Origin: an uncultured Christensenellaceae bacterium | GTDB taxonomy: Bacteria > Bacillota > Clostridia > Christensenellales > UBA3700 | Assembly (NCBI GenBank): GCA_944381365.1 | Contig: CALWKW010000002.1 | Location: forward strand, 1 to 64,000 | Direction of reading: 5' to 3' | Length of the DNA stretch: 64,000 bases | In this document: piece by piece, positions 46,216-56,049 of the stretch | How the letters are laid out: each line of letters starts with the position of its first letter | Numbering within the stretch: position 1 is the first letter of the stretch | Notes under the pieces: generated by a model | Database searches by the model: none | What the model was told of the DNA's origin: nothing | Seen by the model: only the letters and a program-made list of their open reading frames with translations | Translations under genes and position numbers: made by a program

Positions 46216-46437
46216 TTACATCATTCTATCTATATAAATTTGCTAATTGCCTCTTTTTAATATTTTCTTATAATCAGATTTAATTTTATTGATTTATTTT
46301 TTTTGTTTATTTTATTTTTTCTAAGTTTTTATAAATATTTTCTTTTTTTCTTATCTAATTGCTTAAAATCACATGAAAATAATGCATTTTGTCCATATTT
46401 TTATCAGTATTGTGCATATAAAAATGCTAAAATATTA

Positions 46438-46467
46438 TTGCAACATATTATTAATATGTTATATAAT
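46438..46467 (+). promoter_or_regulatory. GH3 promoter with palindromic operator
   Basis: TTGCAA (46438-46443), 18 bases, TATAAT (46462-46467). The palindrome AACATATTA-T-TAATATGTT (46442-46460) fills the spacer, so a bound dimer would block RNA polymerase. Confidence 0.55.
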
Positions 46468-46505
46468 ATTATTAATAAATTATAATTTTAATGGGAGTGG
46501 AAATT

Positions 46506-48971
46506 ATGAAATACTCAGAGCTTATTGCTCAGATGTCTTTGGAAGAAAAGGCTGGACTTTGTTCTGGAAAAGACATGTGGCATACTAAGTCTATCGAAAG
46601 ATTAGGCATTCCTTCTGTCATGATGTGTGACGGACCTCACGGACTCCGCAAACAAGACGAAAGCGGTGTTTCCACAAACATTGACCAATCGGTCGATGCA
46701 ATATGCTTCCCTACTGCGGCTGCGACAGCTTGCTCTTGGGACAAACAACTTCTTTACAAATTAGGTCAGACTATCGGCGAAGAAGCGGTAGCAGAAAATG
46801 TGTCTATCGTGCTCGGCCCCGGTACCAATATCAAGCGTAGTCCCCTTTGCGGAAGAAACTTTGAATATTTTTCTGAAGACCCTTATCTTGCGGGTATGCT
46901 TTCTGCATATTTTATCAATGGTGTTCAAAGCAAAAATGTAGGCACCTCTCTCAAGCACTATTGTGCAAACAATCAGGAAACTTATCGTATGTCCATCAAT
47001 TCTGTTGTGGACGAGCGTACACTAAGAGAAATTTATCTCTATCCTTTTGAGTTGGCTGTAAAACTTTCTCAGCCTCGTACCATCATGGCGTCTTATAATC
47101 TTATCAATGATACATACGCCACAGAAAACGAATTCGTACTCAATAATGTATTGAGAAAAGAATGGGGATTCAAAGGCATCGTAGTAAGCGACTGGGGTGC
47201 TACAAACGAAAGAGTAAAAGGTCTTATGGCAGGACATGATCTCGAGATGCCTTCAAGCGGCGGAATGAATGACAAACTTATTGTAGAAGCCGTAAAAAAC
47301 GGTACTCTTGACGAAAAAGTACTTGACGAAGCTGTTGATAGAATACTAGATGTTATTCTAGCCACAAAGGACAATCCCAAAGATGCTACTTATGACAAAG
47401 AGGCTCATTATCAAATAGCAAAAGATATAGCAAAAGAGTGTGCAGTCCTTCTCAAAAATGAAAACAATGCACTCCCTCTTAAATCCAAAAAAGTATTGCT
47501 CGTAGGCGAACTTGCCATTGTACCCAGATTCCAAGGAGCAGGCTCTTCGTTTATCAACTGCTCTAAAATATCCACAGTAGAAGAAAGTCTGAGAAATGCA
47601 GGCATAGAATATGAATTTACAAGCGGCTATGACCTCAATGACGAAAATCCCAAGAAAAACAAGAAGCTTCGCAAAAATGCTGTCGAACTTGCTAAACAAT
47701 ACGATACCGTCATTGTTGTTTCAGGTTTGCCCAATTCATACGAGGCAGAGGGTTTTGACAGAAAGCATATAAACTTGCCTCAAAGCCACAACGAACTTAT
47801 TTCTGAACTTGCTCAAGTCAATGACAATATCAATGTAGTACTTACAATGGGTGCAAGCGTGACAATGCCTTGGATAGACAAAGTAAAGAGCGTGCTTTGT
47901 ATGTACCTCGGCGGACAGGCAAGCGGAGACGCATGCGTAGATCTCTTGCTCGGCAAAGCAAATCCCTGCGGAAAGCTTGCCGAAACTTATGCCCTCTCTC
48001 TTGACGATATTCCTTCTTCTCAAAACTTCCCCGGAAGCAGATTCAGCGTGGAATACCGTGAAGGACTTTATGTAGGTTATAGATATTTCAACACCGCAAA
48101 TGTACCTGTACTCTTCCCCTTCGGATATGGTCTTTCTTACACAAACTTTGAATACTCCAACTTGAAATTGTCAAGCAGCGAAATAAAAGACAGCGACACT
48201 CTCAAAGTCAGTGTAGATATCCAAAACACAGGCGATGTAGAAGGAAAAGAAATCGTACAACTTTATGTCAACGATGTTGTATCCAGCGTCTATATGCCTG
48301 CCCAACAGCTCAAAGCTTTTGAAAAAGTAAGCCTTAAGCCTCTTGAGAAAAAGACTGTGGAATTTGTACTTGACAAGAGAAGCTTTGCTTTCTACAACAC
48401 AGAAGCTCACGATTGGCAGGTTGAAAGCGGAGAATTCAAAATCATGATAGGTGCATCGAGCCGTGACATAAGACTTACTCAAAGCGTAAATGTCGTATCA
48501 AAAGACAAAGTAGCTGTAAAGGCTTTGGATGAAAACAGCTGGTACAACAACCCTTCAAACAAAACTATCAGCAAAGAAGAGTTTGTAGCAATGTCGGGAT
48601 TGAAGATAAAAGACGATTACAGAATTGCCAAAAAAGGCTCATTCACAAAAGACGACTCTTTTGAAGATATGTCTCACACAAGCGGACTTGCCCGCTTTGC
48701 TCTTAAAATTGCAAAGACGGCAATTCGAGCAAGCATGAAAGCAGACAAAAACGATCCCAACTATCTCATGATATACGAAGTAATGAAGACATCTCCTTTG
48801 AGAGCATTGGCATTCTCATCGCAAGGAATGTTTAATATGAAGATGGTAGACGGCGTAATCACGATTATGAACGGAAAATTCTTCAAAGGCGTAAATATGG
48901 TCATCAAAAATATCGGCGGCGACAAAGAAGACAAGGCAAAGAAAAAAGCCGAAAAGAAAGCTAAAAAATAA
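46506..48971 (+). CDS. GH3 family beta-glucosidase-like enzyme
   Basis: 821 aa, no signal peptide, so cytoplasmic. The N-terminal GH3 TIM-barrel has MMCDGPHGLRKQD, GRNFEYFSEDPYLAG, SLKHYCANNQE and the nucleophile Asp229 in VVSDWGATNERV. The second alpha/beta domain follows (about 310-530), then a fibronectin-III-like domain (about 555-660, NTGDVEGKEIVQLYV). After that comes an extra stretch of about 130 residues ending in a Lys-rich tail, unusual for the family. GH3 enzymes cut beta-linked glucose, xylose or GlcNAc ends from oligosaccharides; no transporter is adjacent. The frame opens at 46491, but GGGAG lies eight bases before the ATG at 46506, which is preferred. Confidence 0.92.
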   Translation: MKYSELIAQMSLEEKAGLCSGKDMWHTKSIERLGIPSVMMCDGPHGLRKQDESGVSTNIDQSVDAICFPTAAATACSWDKQLLYKLGQTIGEEAVAENVSIVLGPGTNIKRSPLCGRNFEYFSEDPYLAGMLSAYFINGVQSKNVGTSLKHYCANNQETYRMSINSVVDERTLREIYLYPFELAVKLSQPRTIMASYNLINDTYATENEFVLNNVLRKEWGFKGIVVSDWGATNERVKGLMAGHDLEMPSSGGMNDKLIVEAVKNGTLDEKVLDEAVDRILDVILATKDNPKDATYDKEAHYQIAKDIAKECAVLLKNENNALPLKSKKVLLVGELAIVPRFQGAGSSFINCSKISTVEESLRNAGIEYEFTSGYDLNDENPKKNKKLRKNAVELAKQYDTVIVVSGLPNSYEAEGFDRKHINLPQSHNELISELAQVNDNINVVLTMGASVTMPWIDKVKSVLCMYLGGQASGDACVDLLLGKANPCGKLAETYALSLDDIPSSQNFPGSRFSVEYREGLYVGYRYFNTANVPVLFPFGYGLSYTNFEYSNLKLSSSEIKDSDTLKVSVDIQNTGDVEGKEIVQLYVNDVVSSVYMPAQQLKAFEKVSLKPLEKKTVEFVLDKRSFAFYNTEAHDWQVESGEFKIMIGASSRDIRLTQSVNVVSKDKVAVKALDENSWYNNPSNKTISKEEFVAMSGLKIKDDYRIAKKGSFTKDDSFEDMSHTSGLARFALKIAKTAIRASMKADKNDPNYLMIYEVMKTSPLRALAFSSQGMFNMKMVDGVITIMNGKFFKGVNMVIKNIGGDKEDKAKKKAEKKAKK

Positions 48972-48989
48972 AATGATTTGAATATCAAA

Positions 48990-49022
48990 TAAAAATACGC
49001 ACCGAGAGTGCGTATTTTTTAT
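48990..49022 (+). terminator. Terminator of the GH3 gene
   Basis: AAATACGCAC, loop, GTGCGTATTTTTT. Confidence 0.85.
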
Positions 49023-49154
49023 GTCTTAATTTTAGTAATTTTTACATCTATATCGATTATACAAAATAAGTTTTCAATTATATGTCTGTGCTTTTAAGTT
49101 TTTTACAAAAAAATATATGCCTTTTTGAGGCATATATTTTGTATCGATTGAATA

Positions 49155-50537
49155 TTAGTTTTCTGCTTCTGTCTTCTTTGTTGTAGACTTTGCAGCGGGC
49201 TTTTTGGCGGTAGTAGTTTTTGCAGTCGTAGTTTTCTTTGCCGCAGTCGTTGACTTTGCGGTTGTCTTCTTTGCTGTGGTAGATTTTGCAGTGCTTGCTT
49301 TTTTGGGAGCTACTACTGAAGAAGCACTCAAAGTCTTCTTCTCGCCTTCTTTTTTCTCAGCAGGCTTCTTTGCAGAAGCTGTCTTTGAAGTAGTTGTTTT
49401 CTTTGCCGCAGTCGTTGACTTTGCAGTTGTCTTTTTTGATGTAGTCGACTTGGTTGTGGCAGTTTTCTTTGTCTGAGTCTTTGCAGCAGGCTTTTTCTCG
49501 AGTTCTTTTTCTTCCTCAGCTACCTCTTCTTCTGCGATGTTTGCAGCTTCTTCGAGTGTAAGTACAGGCACTTCAGCTTGCTCGTTTTGAGAAACTTCGA
49601 CTTTTTCTTCCTTTACTTCCTGAACTTCTTCGACTTTCTTATCTTCTTCTGGCATAGCTACAAAATCAGCCTGAGAAAGTATTACTATTTCGTCATCGTT
49701 TGACGCATCAGAATTTTCCTTTACAATCTCTTCTGTCTGCTCTTTTTCTTCTACTTCTGTTGCGTCTTCTGTCTTTTCTTCGATTACGCTTGCCACTGCT
49801 TCTTCGCTATTTTCTACTGCGTTGTCAGCAGCCACTTCAACTTGAACTTCCTGATTCTGAACCGCTTGAGTTTCTTCTGTCAATTCAGCGGTATCTTCAC
49901 TAGGTTGTTCTTCACTCTTGCCCTTCTTAAAAAGTTTGTCATTCATGATAAGGAACTTTTCTGCAAAGAACATTATTATAAGGTCAGCTGTGGAATATAC
50001 CATTACCGCAACAGTGACTGCCCAACCTTTAGGATCGCTCGTAATATGAGAAGTCCACCACTCATTGTTCATAAGAGCATTTTGTACAGGTGCTTTGATA
50101 GCTGCCGAACCTATCCACAATACTATACTGAAGATAAGGTACATTATAATACTGAATGCCAGATTTGCTCTTGCTTTGAACAATACTTTTCTATGTAAAA
50201 TAAAGTTGATAAGTTTGCAGATAAATACTGCTACTAAGGTTACGATAAAAGATCCCAAATATTGAGGCAAACCAAAGAAATTAAAAGTTGTCTCATTGAG
50301 GTTTTCGACAAAACCGAGTCTTGCACCGATTTGTTCGATTATCATCTGAACAATAAAACCTGCCATACTGAGCAAGATAAAGAGCACAAGTTGTATAAAA
50401 TTCTTTATGCCGCTTTTCTTCTTGGGAGGTTGATTCTCAGAATTGAGTTGTTCATCATTTTGCAAATTCTCATTTTCTTGAGAAGTCACTTCTTCGATGG
50501 GTGTAACATCTTGTTGTACATCATTCATCTCTTGCAT
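49155..50537 (-). CDS. Four-TM membrane protein with histone-H1-like tail
   Basis: 460 aa. Residues 1-42 are acidic. About four TM helices at 43-65, 88-108, 125-147 and 178-200 resemble the GtrA-like fold (with FILHRKVLFKA), but this is weak. Then comes a very acidic segment (about 215-350), and from about 352 to the end a low-complexity tail of Lys, Ala, Thr and Ser (units such as KKTTAKSTTAAKK). It is like the C-terminal tail of histone H1 and of some bacterial histone-like proteins. That tail would bind nucleic acid or anionic polymers; if it lies in the cytoplasm it could tie DNA to the membrane. Two 43-base near-identical direct repeats encode part of it. AGGAGA precedes the ATG. Single-gene unit. 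Confidence 0.75.
   Translation of the reverse strand: MQEMNDVQQDVTPIEEVTSQENENLQNDEQLNSENQPPKKKSGIKNFIQLVLFILLSMAGFIVQMIIEQIGARLGFVENLNETTFNFFGLPQYLGSFIVTLVAVFICKLINFILHRKVLFKARANLAFSIIMYLIFSIVLWIGSAAIKAPVQNALMNNEWWTSHITSDPKGWAVTVAVMVYSTADLIIMFFAEKFLIMNDKLFKKGKSEEQPSEDTAELTEETQAVQNQEVQVEVAADNAVENSEEAVASVIEEKTEDATEVEEKEQTEEIVKENSDASNDDEIVILSQADFVAMPEEDKKVEEVQEVKEEKVEVSQNEQAEVPVLTLEEAANIAEEEVAEEEKELEKKPAAKTQTKKTATTKSTTSKKTTAKSTTAAKKTTTSKTASAKKPAEKKEGEKKTLSASSVVAPKKASTAKSTTAKKTTAKSTTAAKKTTTAKTTTAKKPAAKSTTKKTEAEN
49231..49273. repeat. 43-base direct repeat, copy 1
   Basis: Nearly identical (41 of 43 bases) to 49396-49438. Both lie in the same phase of the histone-like tail and encode the same Lys/Thr/Ala unit. 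Confidence 0.8.
49396..49438. repeat. 43-base direct repeat, copy 2
   Basis: Partner of 49231-49273; they are 165 bases apart, a whole number of codons. Confidence 0.8.
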
Positions 50538-50587
50538 TTTTTCATCTCCTACATTATTGCCTCTAAGGCTTCTTCTATAATAAAAAT

Positions 50588-50617
50588 ATTATACAATAAA
50601 TATATATAACAAATCAA
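50588..50617 (-). promoter_or_regulatory. Promoter of the histone-tail membrane protein gene
   Basis: TTGATT (50612-50617), 18 bases, TATAAT (50588-50593), about 50 bases before the ATG. Confidence 0.55.
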
Positions 50618-50857
50618 TAGTATATACTCAATTTTTTTATTTTTGTACTAAACATTCTTTTGGCTTTAATAGATAAAGTATAAATTATTCTGTATAAATA
50701 TAAAGCTTTATAAATATAAATTATCAAAATTTAATATTATTTTTATTTTAATTTTGGTTTAGTTATCATAAATCCACATATTAATACCTCAAAATACCCA
50801 TTTTAATTGACAAATGTAGAAAATATAAAGATTTAATAACAAATTTATTTGATTTTG

Positions 50858-50887
50858 TTGAATAATTCATATCGGTTGTGCTAAAAT
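50858..50887 (+). promoter_or_regulatory. gdhA promoter
   Basis: TTGAAT (50858-50863), 18 bases, TAAAAT (50882-50887), about 48 bases before the ATG. Confidence 0.45.
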
Positions 50888-50914
50888 ACGATTGTTTAAA
50901 AAAAATTTTTTTAG

Positions 50915-52270
<1,356 letters not shown>

Positions 52271-52289
52271 TAAATCATACAGACAAAAT

Positions 52290-52320
52290 AAAAAAGCGGT
52301 TTAAAGACCGCTTTTTTTAT
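52290..52320 (+). terminator. gdhA terminator
   Basis: AAAAAGCGGT, loop TTAAAG, ACCGCTTTTTTT. Confidence 0.88.
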
Positions 52321-52395
52321 TGCTTAATTTATTTCTAATTAAAGCTGAATTTAAAACAAATTCTAAATAGCATAATTAGAATATTAAAGCTTATA

Positions 52396-52435
52396 CAAAA
52401 AGACCTCTTGTCTCTCACAAGAGGTCTTTTTATTG
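52396..52435. terminator. Bidirectional terminator
   Basis: AAAAAGACCTCTTGT, loop CTCTC, ACAAGAGGTCTTTTT: 15-pair stem with A- and T-runs. It ends the gene at 52447 on the minus strand. Confidence 0.85.
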
Positions 52436-52446
52436 CTCTAAAAAGC

Positions 52447-52962
52447 TTATTCGCTTTGACTATTGCCCTCGGCAATCTCATTTTGCTGAGGCAAATTGTC
52501 ATTGTATTCTTGCATCTGATATCTTCTTATCTTTGCCGAGATTTTAATGCACGATACCATTACAACAACCGTCAACAAAACTAAAGTAATCAATATCGCC
52601 AAACCCACGAGATTGAATTTGCCTACTTTCTTTTGGTCATAAGCTATCATCAAGGAGGAACATGACATCATGAAAAACCCTGCTATGTCCACAAAAAGCA
52701 CTCCGATATAAGCACTCAGGACATCGGTATTCACGCTTTTTAAATTGTCATTGTTCAAATTGGCTTTTATGCTGTACTTTCCTGAAAAAATCATAATATA
52801 CAATCCCAAAGCCGCCGCACAACCTACACTTGCAGTAAATACGGCATTTGTGATATTTCCCTTATAATCTGTCTGCATCAACAAAGCGAGAGTACAAATC
52901 CATATCACAAAAAGCACAACTGACAAAATTATGAAGATTTTTTGTTTTGAATTAAATCTCAT
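52447..52962 (-). CDS. Four-TM membrane protein of unknown function
   Basis: 171 aa. Hydrophobic segments at about residues 8-28, 38-58, 82-105 and 118-142, with a short polar tail rich in Gln and Asn (NDNLPQQNEIAEGNSQ). No family recognised. GAGAGG precedes the ATG, and a full consensus promoter lies just upstream (52987-53015). Terminator-bounded, so monocistronic. Confidence 0.7.
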   Translation of the reverse strand: MRFNSKQKIFIILSVVLFVIWICTLALLMQTDYKGNITNAVFTASVGCAAALGLYIMIFSGKYSIKANLNNDNLKSVNTDVLSAYIGVLFVDIAGFFMMSCSSLMIAYDQKKVGKFNLVGLAILITLVLLTVVVMVSCIKISAKIRRYQMQEYNDNLPQQNEIAEGNSQSE

Positions 52963-52986
52963 ATATTCCTCTCAATTTATAGTTTT

Positions 52987-53015
52987 ATTATATACTTATA
53001 TAATTATTATGTCAA
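52987..53015 (-). promoter_or_regulatory. Promoter of the four-TM protein gene
   Basis: TTGACA (53010-53015), 17 bases, TATAAT (52987-52992). Confidence 0.7.
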
Positions 53016-53061
53016 GAAAAGTAATATCAATAAAAGAGTGTGCATACTCCCCCCTTTATCT

Positions 53062-53090
53062 TTGACATTTTAGAGCGTAGAAGCTAAAAT
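53062..53090 (+). promoter_or_regulatory. Promoter of the HAD gene, apparently leaderless
   Basis: TTGACA (53062-53067), 17 bases, TAAAAT (53085-53090). Only six bases lie between the -10 and the ATG at 53097, so transcription should start at the initiation codon. Confidence 0.6.
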
Positions 53091-53096
53091 ATAATC

Positions 53097-53744
53097 ATGA
53101 TAAAATATATTTTGTTTGATCTTGACGGGACATTGACCGACCCTTATGAAGGTATTTCCAAGTGTATAATTCACGCACTGAAAGCTATGGGGTTTGAATT
53201 GCACAAGGACTATAAAGAATTTATAGGTCCTCCTCTTACATATTCTTTCCAAAACTTTTGCAATATGACCTATGAAGAGTCTTTAGAAGCAGTCAAAATA
53301 TATCGTGAAAGGTTTTCTACCATAGGACTTTATGAAAACAAGGTATATGACGGCATACCCAATCTTCTCGCCAAACTCAAAAACCAAAACAAAATCCTTG
53401 CGGTAGCGACATCCAAACCCACTGTATTTTCACAAAAAATACTCGACAAATTCTCTTTATCTCAATATTTCGATATTGTAGTAGGAAGCGAACTCAACGG
53501 GGAAAGAATAAAAAAAGATCAAGTAATAAGCGAATGTATAAAAAGATTGGGTGTTCCTCAATCAAATCTCAATCAAGTCGTGATGATAGGCGACAGAAAA
53601 TTTGATATTTTGGGTGCTCAAAAAAACAATATCAAAAGCATCGGAGTAAGTTATGGTTATGCTCCGAAAGGGGAACTCGAAGAAAATAATGCCGATACAA
53701 TAGCTCATTCTGTCAAAGAGCTTGAAAATATTTTACTTTCATAA
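53097..53744 (+). CDS. HAD-superfamily phosphatase, phosphoglycolate-phosphatase-like
   Basis: 215 aa. Motif I FDLDGTLTD with Asp8 (nucleophile) and Asp10, a helical cap (about 15-80), motif II VATSKPT, motif III lysine near KKDQVI, and motif IV MIGDRKFDILGA. This is the PGP/Gph-like class of small phosphatases (also pyrophosphatase PpaX and similar), so the exact substrate is open. The catalytic Asp8 is only seven residues from the first Met, so no later start is possible. There is no Shine-Dalgarno sequence; the promoter ends six bases before the ATG. A terminator follows at 53747-53776. Confidence 0.88.
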   Translation: MIKYILFDLDGTLTDPYEGISKCIIHALKAMGFELHKDYKEFIGPPLTYSFQNFCNMTYEESLEAVKIYRERFSTIGLYENKVYDGIPNLLAKLKNQNKILAVATSKPTVFSQKILDKFSLSQYFDIVVGSELNGERIKKDQVISECIKRLGVPQSNLNQVVMIGDRKFDILGAQKNNIKSIGVSYGYAPKGELEENNADTIAHSVKELENILLS

Positions 53745-53746
53745 CA

Positions 53747-53776
53747 AAAAAAGCCTGCTTGTTATAGCAGGCATTT
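53747..53776. terminator. Terminator between HAD gene and alr
   Basis: AAAAAAGCCTGCT, loop, AGCAGGCATTTTT, shared by the two converging units. Confidence 0.85.
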
Positions 53777-54865
53777 TTATATATTGTAATAATATTTTTC
53801 TGTGCGTTTGCTTATTCTAGAGATTATTTCATAATTTATTGTTTCCGAAAGATTTGCCATAGACTGAAAAGTGTTGCCTTCTCCTATTATCTCCACTATA
53901 TCCCCTTCTTTTGGCAAATCGTCATAAAATCCTACCACACATTGATCCATACATATTCTTCCGAGTATAGGATAGGCTTTTCCTTTATAATACACTTTCA
54001 AAATACCCGACAAACTTCTTTGAAGACCGTCCGCATATCCTATCGCTATGCTTGCCACATTCATAGGTCTTTTAGCTATAAATGTCCAGCCATAGCTTAT
54101 TCCTTCGCCTTCTTTTATGCTTTTTACATTAATAATTCTCGCATACCATCTGGCACAATTTTTGAGAGGTAATTTCTCAAAAATTTCACTTGGCGGACAT
54201 CCATACATTGCTATCCCGAGTCTTACTGCATTGCCGAATGTATCGGGATATCTGAATATGCCTGCCGAATTCAATATATGAATGTTTCCTTCAAAGTCTT
54301 TGCCAATTAATGCGTGAGTGCAAAATTGCTCAAATTTTTTGAGTTGACTTGCCGAAAGTTTGTCATCTTTTTCGTCTGCCATGACAAGATGAGAAAATAT
54401 TCCTTTTATACAAATATTCTTTATATCAAACAACTTAGATATATCGTCATTTATGTCAAATCCCCATCTGCCCATTCCGCTGTCTACTGCTATCTGAATA
54501 CAAGCTTTCTTATTTTCTTTTTCACAAAACTTATTTATCTTCTTTACTTGCTCAAAGTCCGATACGGATAAGTCAAGATTGTTGTCTATGGCTCTTTTGA
54601 TATTTTCTTCTGACATAAAAAATCCGCCAAGCAAAAGAATATCTTTTGTAATACCTTCTTTTCTTAACTCTTCGCCCTCGCTAATGCTTGCTACTCCAAA
54701 GCCGTCCAAAAGGTCTTGACAATACTTTGCGATTTGACTGCCGAGTCCATAGCAATCGGCTTTTACAATACCAATTACTTTTTTGTCCTTGACATGACTT
54801 TTTGCAAGCAATATGTTTTGCCTTATCGCATTTATATCTATCTCAAGCCAATTTCTATCCTTCAT
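53777..54865 (-). CDS. alr: Alanine racemase
   Basis: 362 aa PLP enzyme making D-alanine for the cell wall. The PLP lysine is Lys35 in GIVKADCYGLG. The catalytic Tyr of the second domain lies in GEGISYGWTF, and C-terminal features GRICMDQCVV and NYEIISRISKR are present. Its start overlaps the end of the D-amino-acid transaminase-like gene by 11 bases, so the pair is translationally coupled. Together they connect D-Ala, D-Glu and L-Ala pools. Confidence 0.93.
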   Translation of the reverse strand: MKDRNWLEIDINAIRQNILLAKSHVKDKKVIGIVKADCYGLGSQIAKYCQDLLDGFGVASISEGEELRKEGITKDILLLGGFFMSEENIKRAIDNNLDLSVSDFEQVKKINKFCEKENKKACIQIAVDSGMGRWGFDINDDISKLFDIKNICIKGIFSHLVMADEKDDKLSASQLKKFEQFCTHALIGKDFEGNIHILNSAGIFRYPDTFGNAVRLGIAMYGCPPSEIFEKLPLKNCARWYARIINVKSIKEGEGISYGWTFIAKRPMNVASIAIGYADGLQRSLSGILKVYYKGKAYPILGRICMDQCVVGFYDDLPKEGDIVEIIGEGNTFQSMANLSETINYEIISRISKRTEKYYYNI

Positions 54866-55700
54866 ATTCTGTATTGCTCCTGAATTCGCCGAGAAGATAT
54901 TCTTGCAAAAGCTTTATGGTATTATTGCTTTTACCGCCTACCTCTTTGCCGTCAATGCTTTCTACCTGCAAACATAGCGAGCCTGAAGATGTCAATATTA
55001 CTTCATCGCTATTCATCATTTCGTCAAGACTGAAAGGTCGAATATCCACGCAAATCCCTAATGCCTTGCATGCATTTATGAGATGTTCTCTTGCCACGCC
55101 TTTTAGTATAAAACAATCCGTAGGCGGCGTAATCAACACATTGTCTTTAAGAATATGTATATTCGAGTGAGCACACTCTGTCACTCTATCGCCTCTATGC
55201 AATATGCACTCGTGAGCATTTTTGCTTTTTGCGTACTGCGAAAACAATACATTTGGCAAAAGATTGAGAGTCTTTATATCGCAAAGTGTATATCTTATGT
55301 CCTCATGCGTGACTAGTCTGATTTTTTGAGACATATCGACTATTGACTGAGGTTTGAGCATCACCCACAACTTAGCTGTCATATTCTCATAGCAATGCTC
55401 TCTCAATCCCTCGCCTCTTGTCGCCTGCCAATAGACAAAAAGCTCGTCTTCGTCCACTTTTTTCACGAGCGACAAAAGCAAACCTTTTAACTGCTCCTTT
55501 GTCATATCTAATTTTATATCGACCTTTTCGAGCCCTCTATAAAATCTGTCGATATGCTCATCCAAAGCAAAAATTTTTTTGTTGCGAGAATAAGTCGCAT
55601 CATATATGCCGTCCCCGAAATAACATGCTCTGTCAAGCATAGGGACTTTCATATCCTCTAATTCGCCTATCTGTCCGTCATAATATCCCAATGTCTTCAT
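54855..55700 (-). CDS. Class IV aminotransferase, D-amino acid transaminase-like
   Basis: 281 aa. The start MKTLGYYDG at 55700 is chosen because GGAGG lies four bases before it; the frame is open five codons further. The PLP lysine is Lys143 in DIKTLNLLPNV. FGDGIYDATYSRNKKIF at the N terminus and later TECAHSNIHI and LITPPT are class IV features. The overlap with alr favours D-alanine:2-oxoglutarate transamination (Dat), giving D-glutamate for peptidoglycan. Branched-chain transaminase or aminodeoxychorismate lyase are alternatives in the same fold. Confidence 0.86.
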   Translation of the reverse strand: MKTLGYYDGQIGELEDMKVPMLDRACYFGDGIYDATYSRNKKIFALDEHIDRFYRGLEKVDIKLDMTKEQLKGLLLSLVKKVDEDELFVYWQATRGEGLREHCYENMTAKLWVMLKPQSIVDMSQKIRLVTHEDIRYTLCDIKTLNLLPNVLFSQYAKSKNAHECILHRGDRVTECAHSNIHILKDNVLITPPTDCFILKGVAREHLINACKALGICVDIRPFSLDEMMNSDEVILTSSGSLCLQVESIDGKEVGGKSNNTIKLLQEYLLGEFRSNTEYEG

Positions 55701-55756
55701 ACTGCCTCCATTCAAGATATAATATGCCGAGAACTATAAAAAATGCTTTTACAACT

Positions 55757-55792
55757 AAAAAAGCGACAGAATTCTGTCGCTTTTTATTCATC
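55757..55792 (-). terminator. Terminator of the DUF4838-DUF1653 operon
   Basis: AAAAAGCGACAGA/TCTGTCGCTTTTT with a two-base loop, downstream of the DUF1653 gene. Confidence 0.8.
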
Positions 55793-55839
55793 TAAATTTA
55801 TTGTTTTTTATTTATTACTAATTATCGGTACATTCAAAA

Positions 55840-56049
55840 TCATTTGACAAGTTCAAATCTTTTAAAAGTCTTTCCCCCTCTTTCTATTTCTTCTTCAAAC
55901 ATACTTAAAGGTCGCACCCATATACCTTGTTCGCCATACAAAGCCTTGTAAACCACCATCTTTTCTAGTGTTTCGCTGTGAGTGGCGATTGCGATTACCT
56001 GATACATATTGCCTTTAAAGTGTCTGTATATTCCGTCAATCTTTATCAT
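55840..56049 (-). CDS. DUF1653 protein
   Basis: 69 aa. Matches the small DUF1653 family: DGIYRHFKGNMYQVIAIATHSETLEKMVVYKALYG then WVRPLSMFEEEI and FKRFE. Function is unknown; the fold is a small beta-barrel. AAGGAAG precedes the ATG, inside the end of the DUF4838 gene, which it overlaps by 14 bases. Confidence 0.88.
   Translation of the reverse strand: MIKIDGIYRHFKGNMYQVIAIATHSETLEKMVVYKALYGEQGIWVRPLSMFEEEIERGGKTFKRFELVK

Larger units (their letters stand above)
46121..46505. other. AT-rich region upstream of the beta-glucosidase
   Basis: After the XRE terminator (46185-46215) the sequence is extremely AT-rich to 46437, then holds the promoter and palindrome of the GH3 gene. No coding frame is convincing. 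Confidence 0.45.

Noticed and set aside
49204..49476. Val/Phe-rich plus-strand frame of 90 residues
   Set aside because: It is the antisense reading of the Lys/Ala/Thr-rich tail and an artefact of its low complexity.
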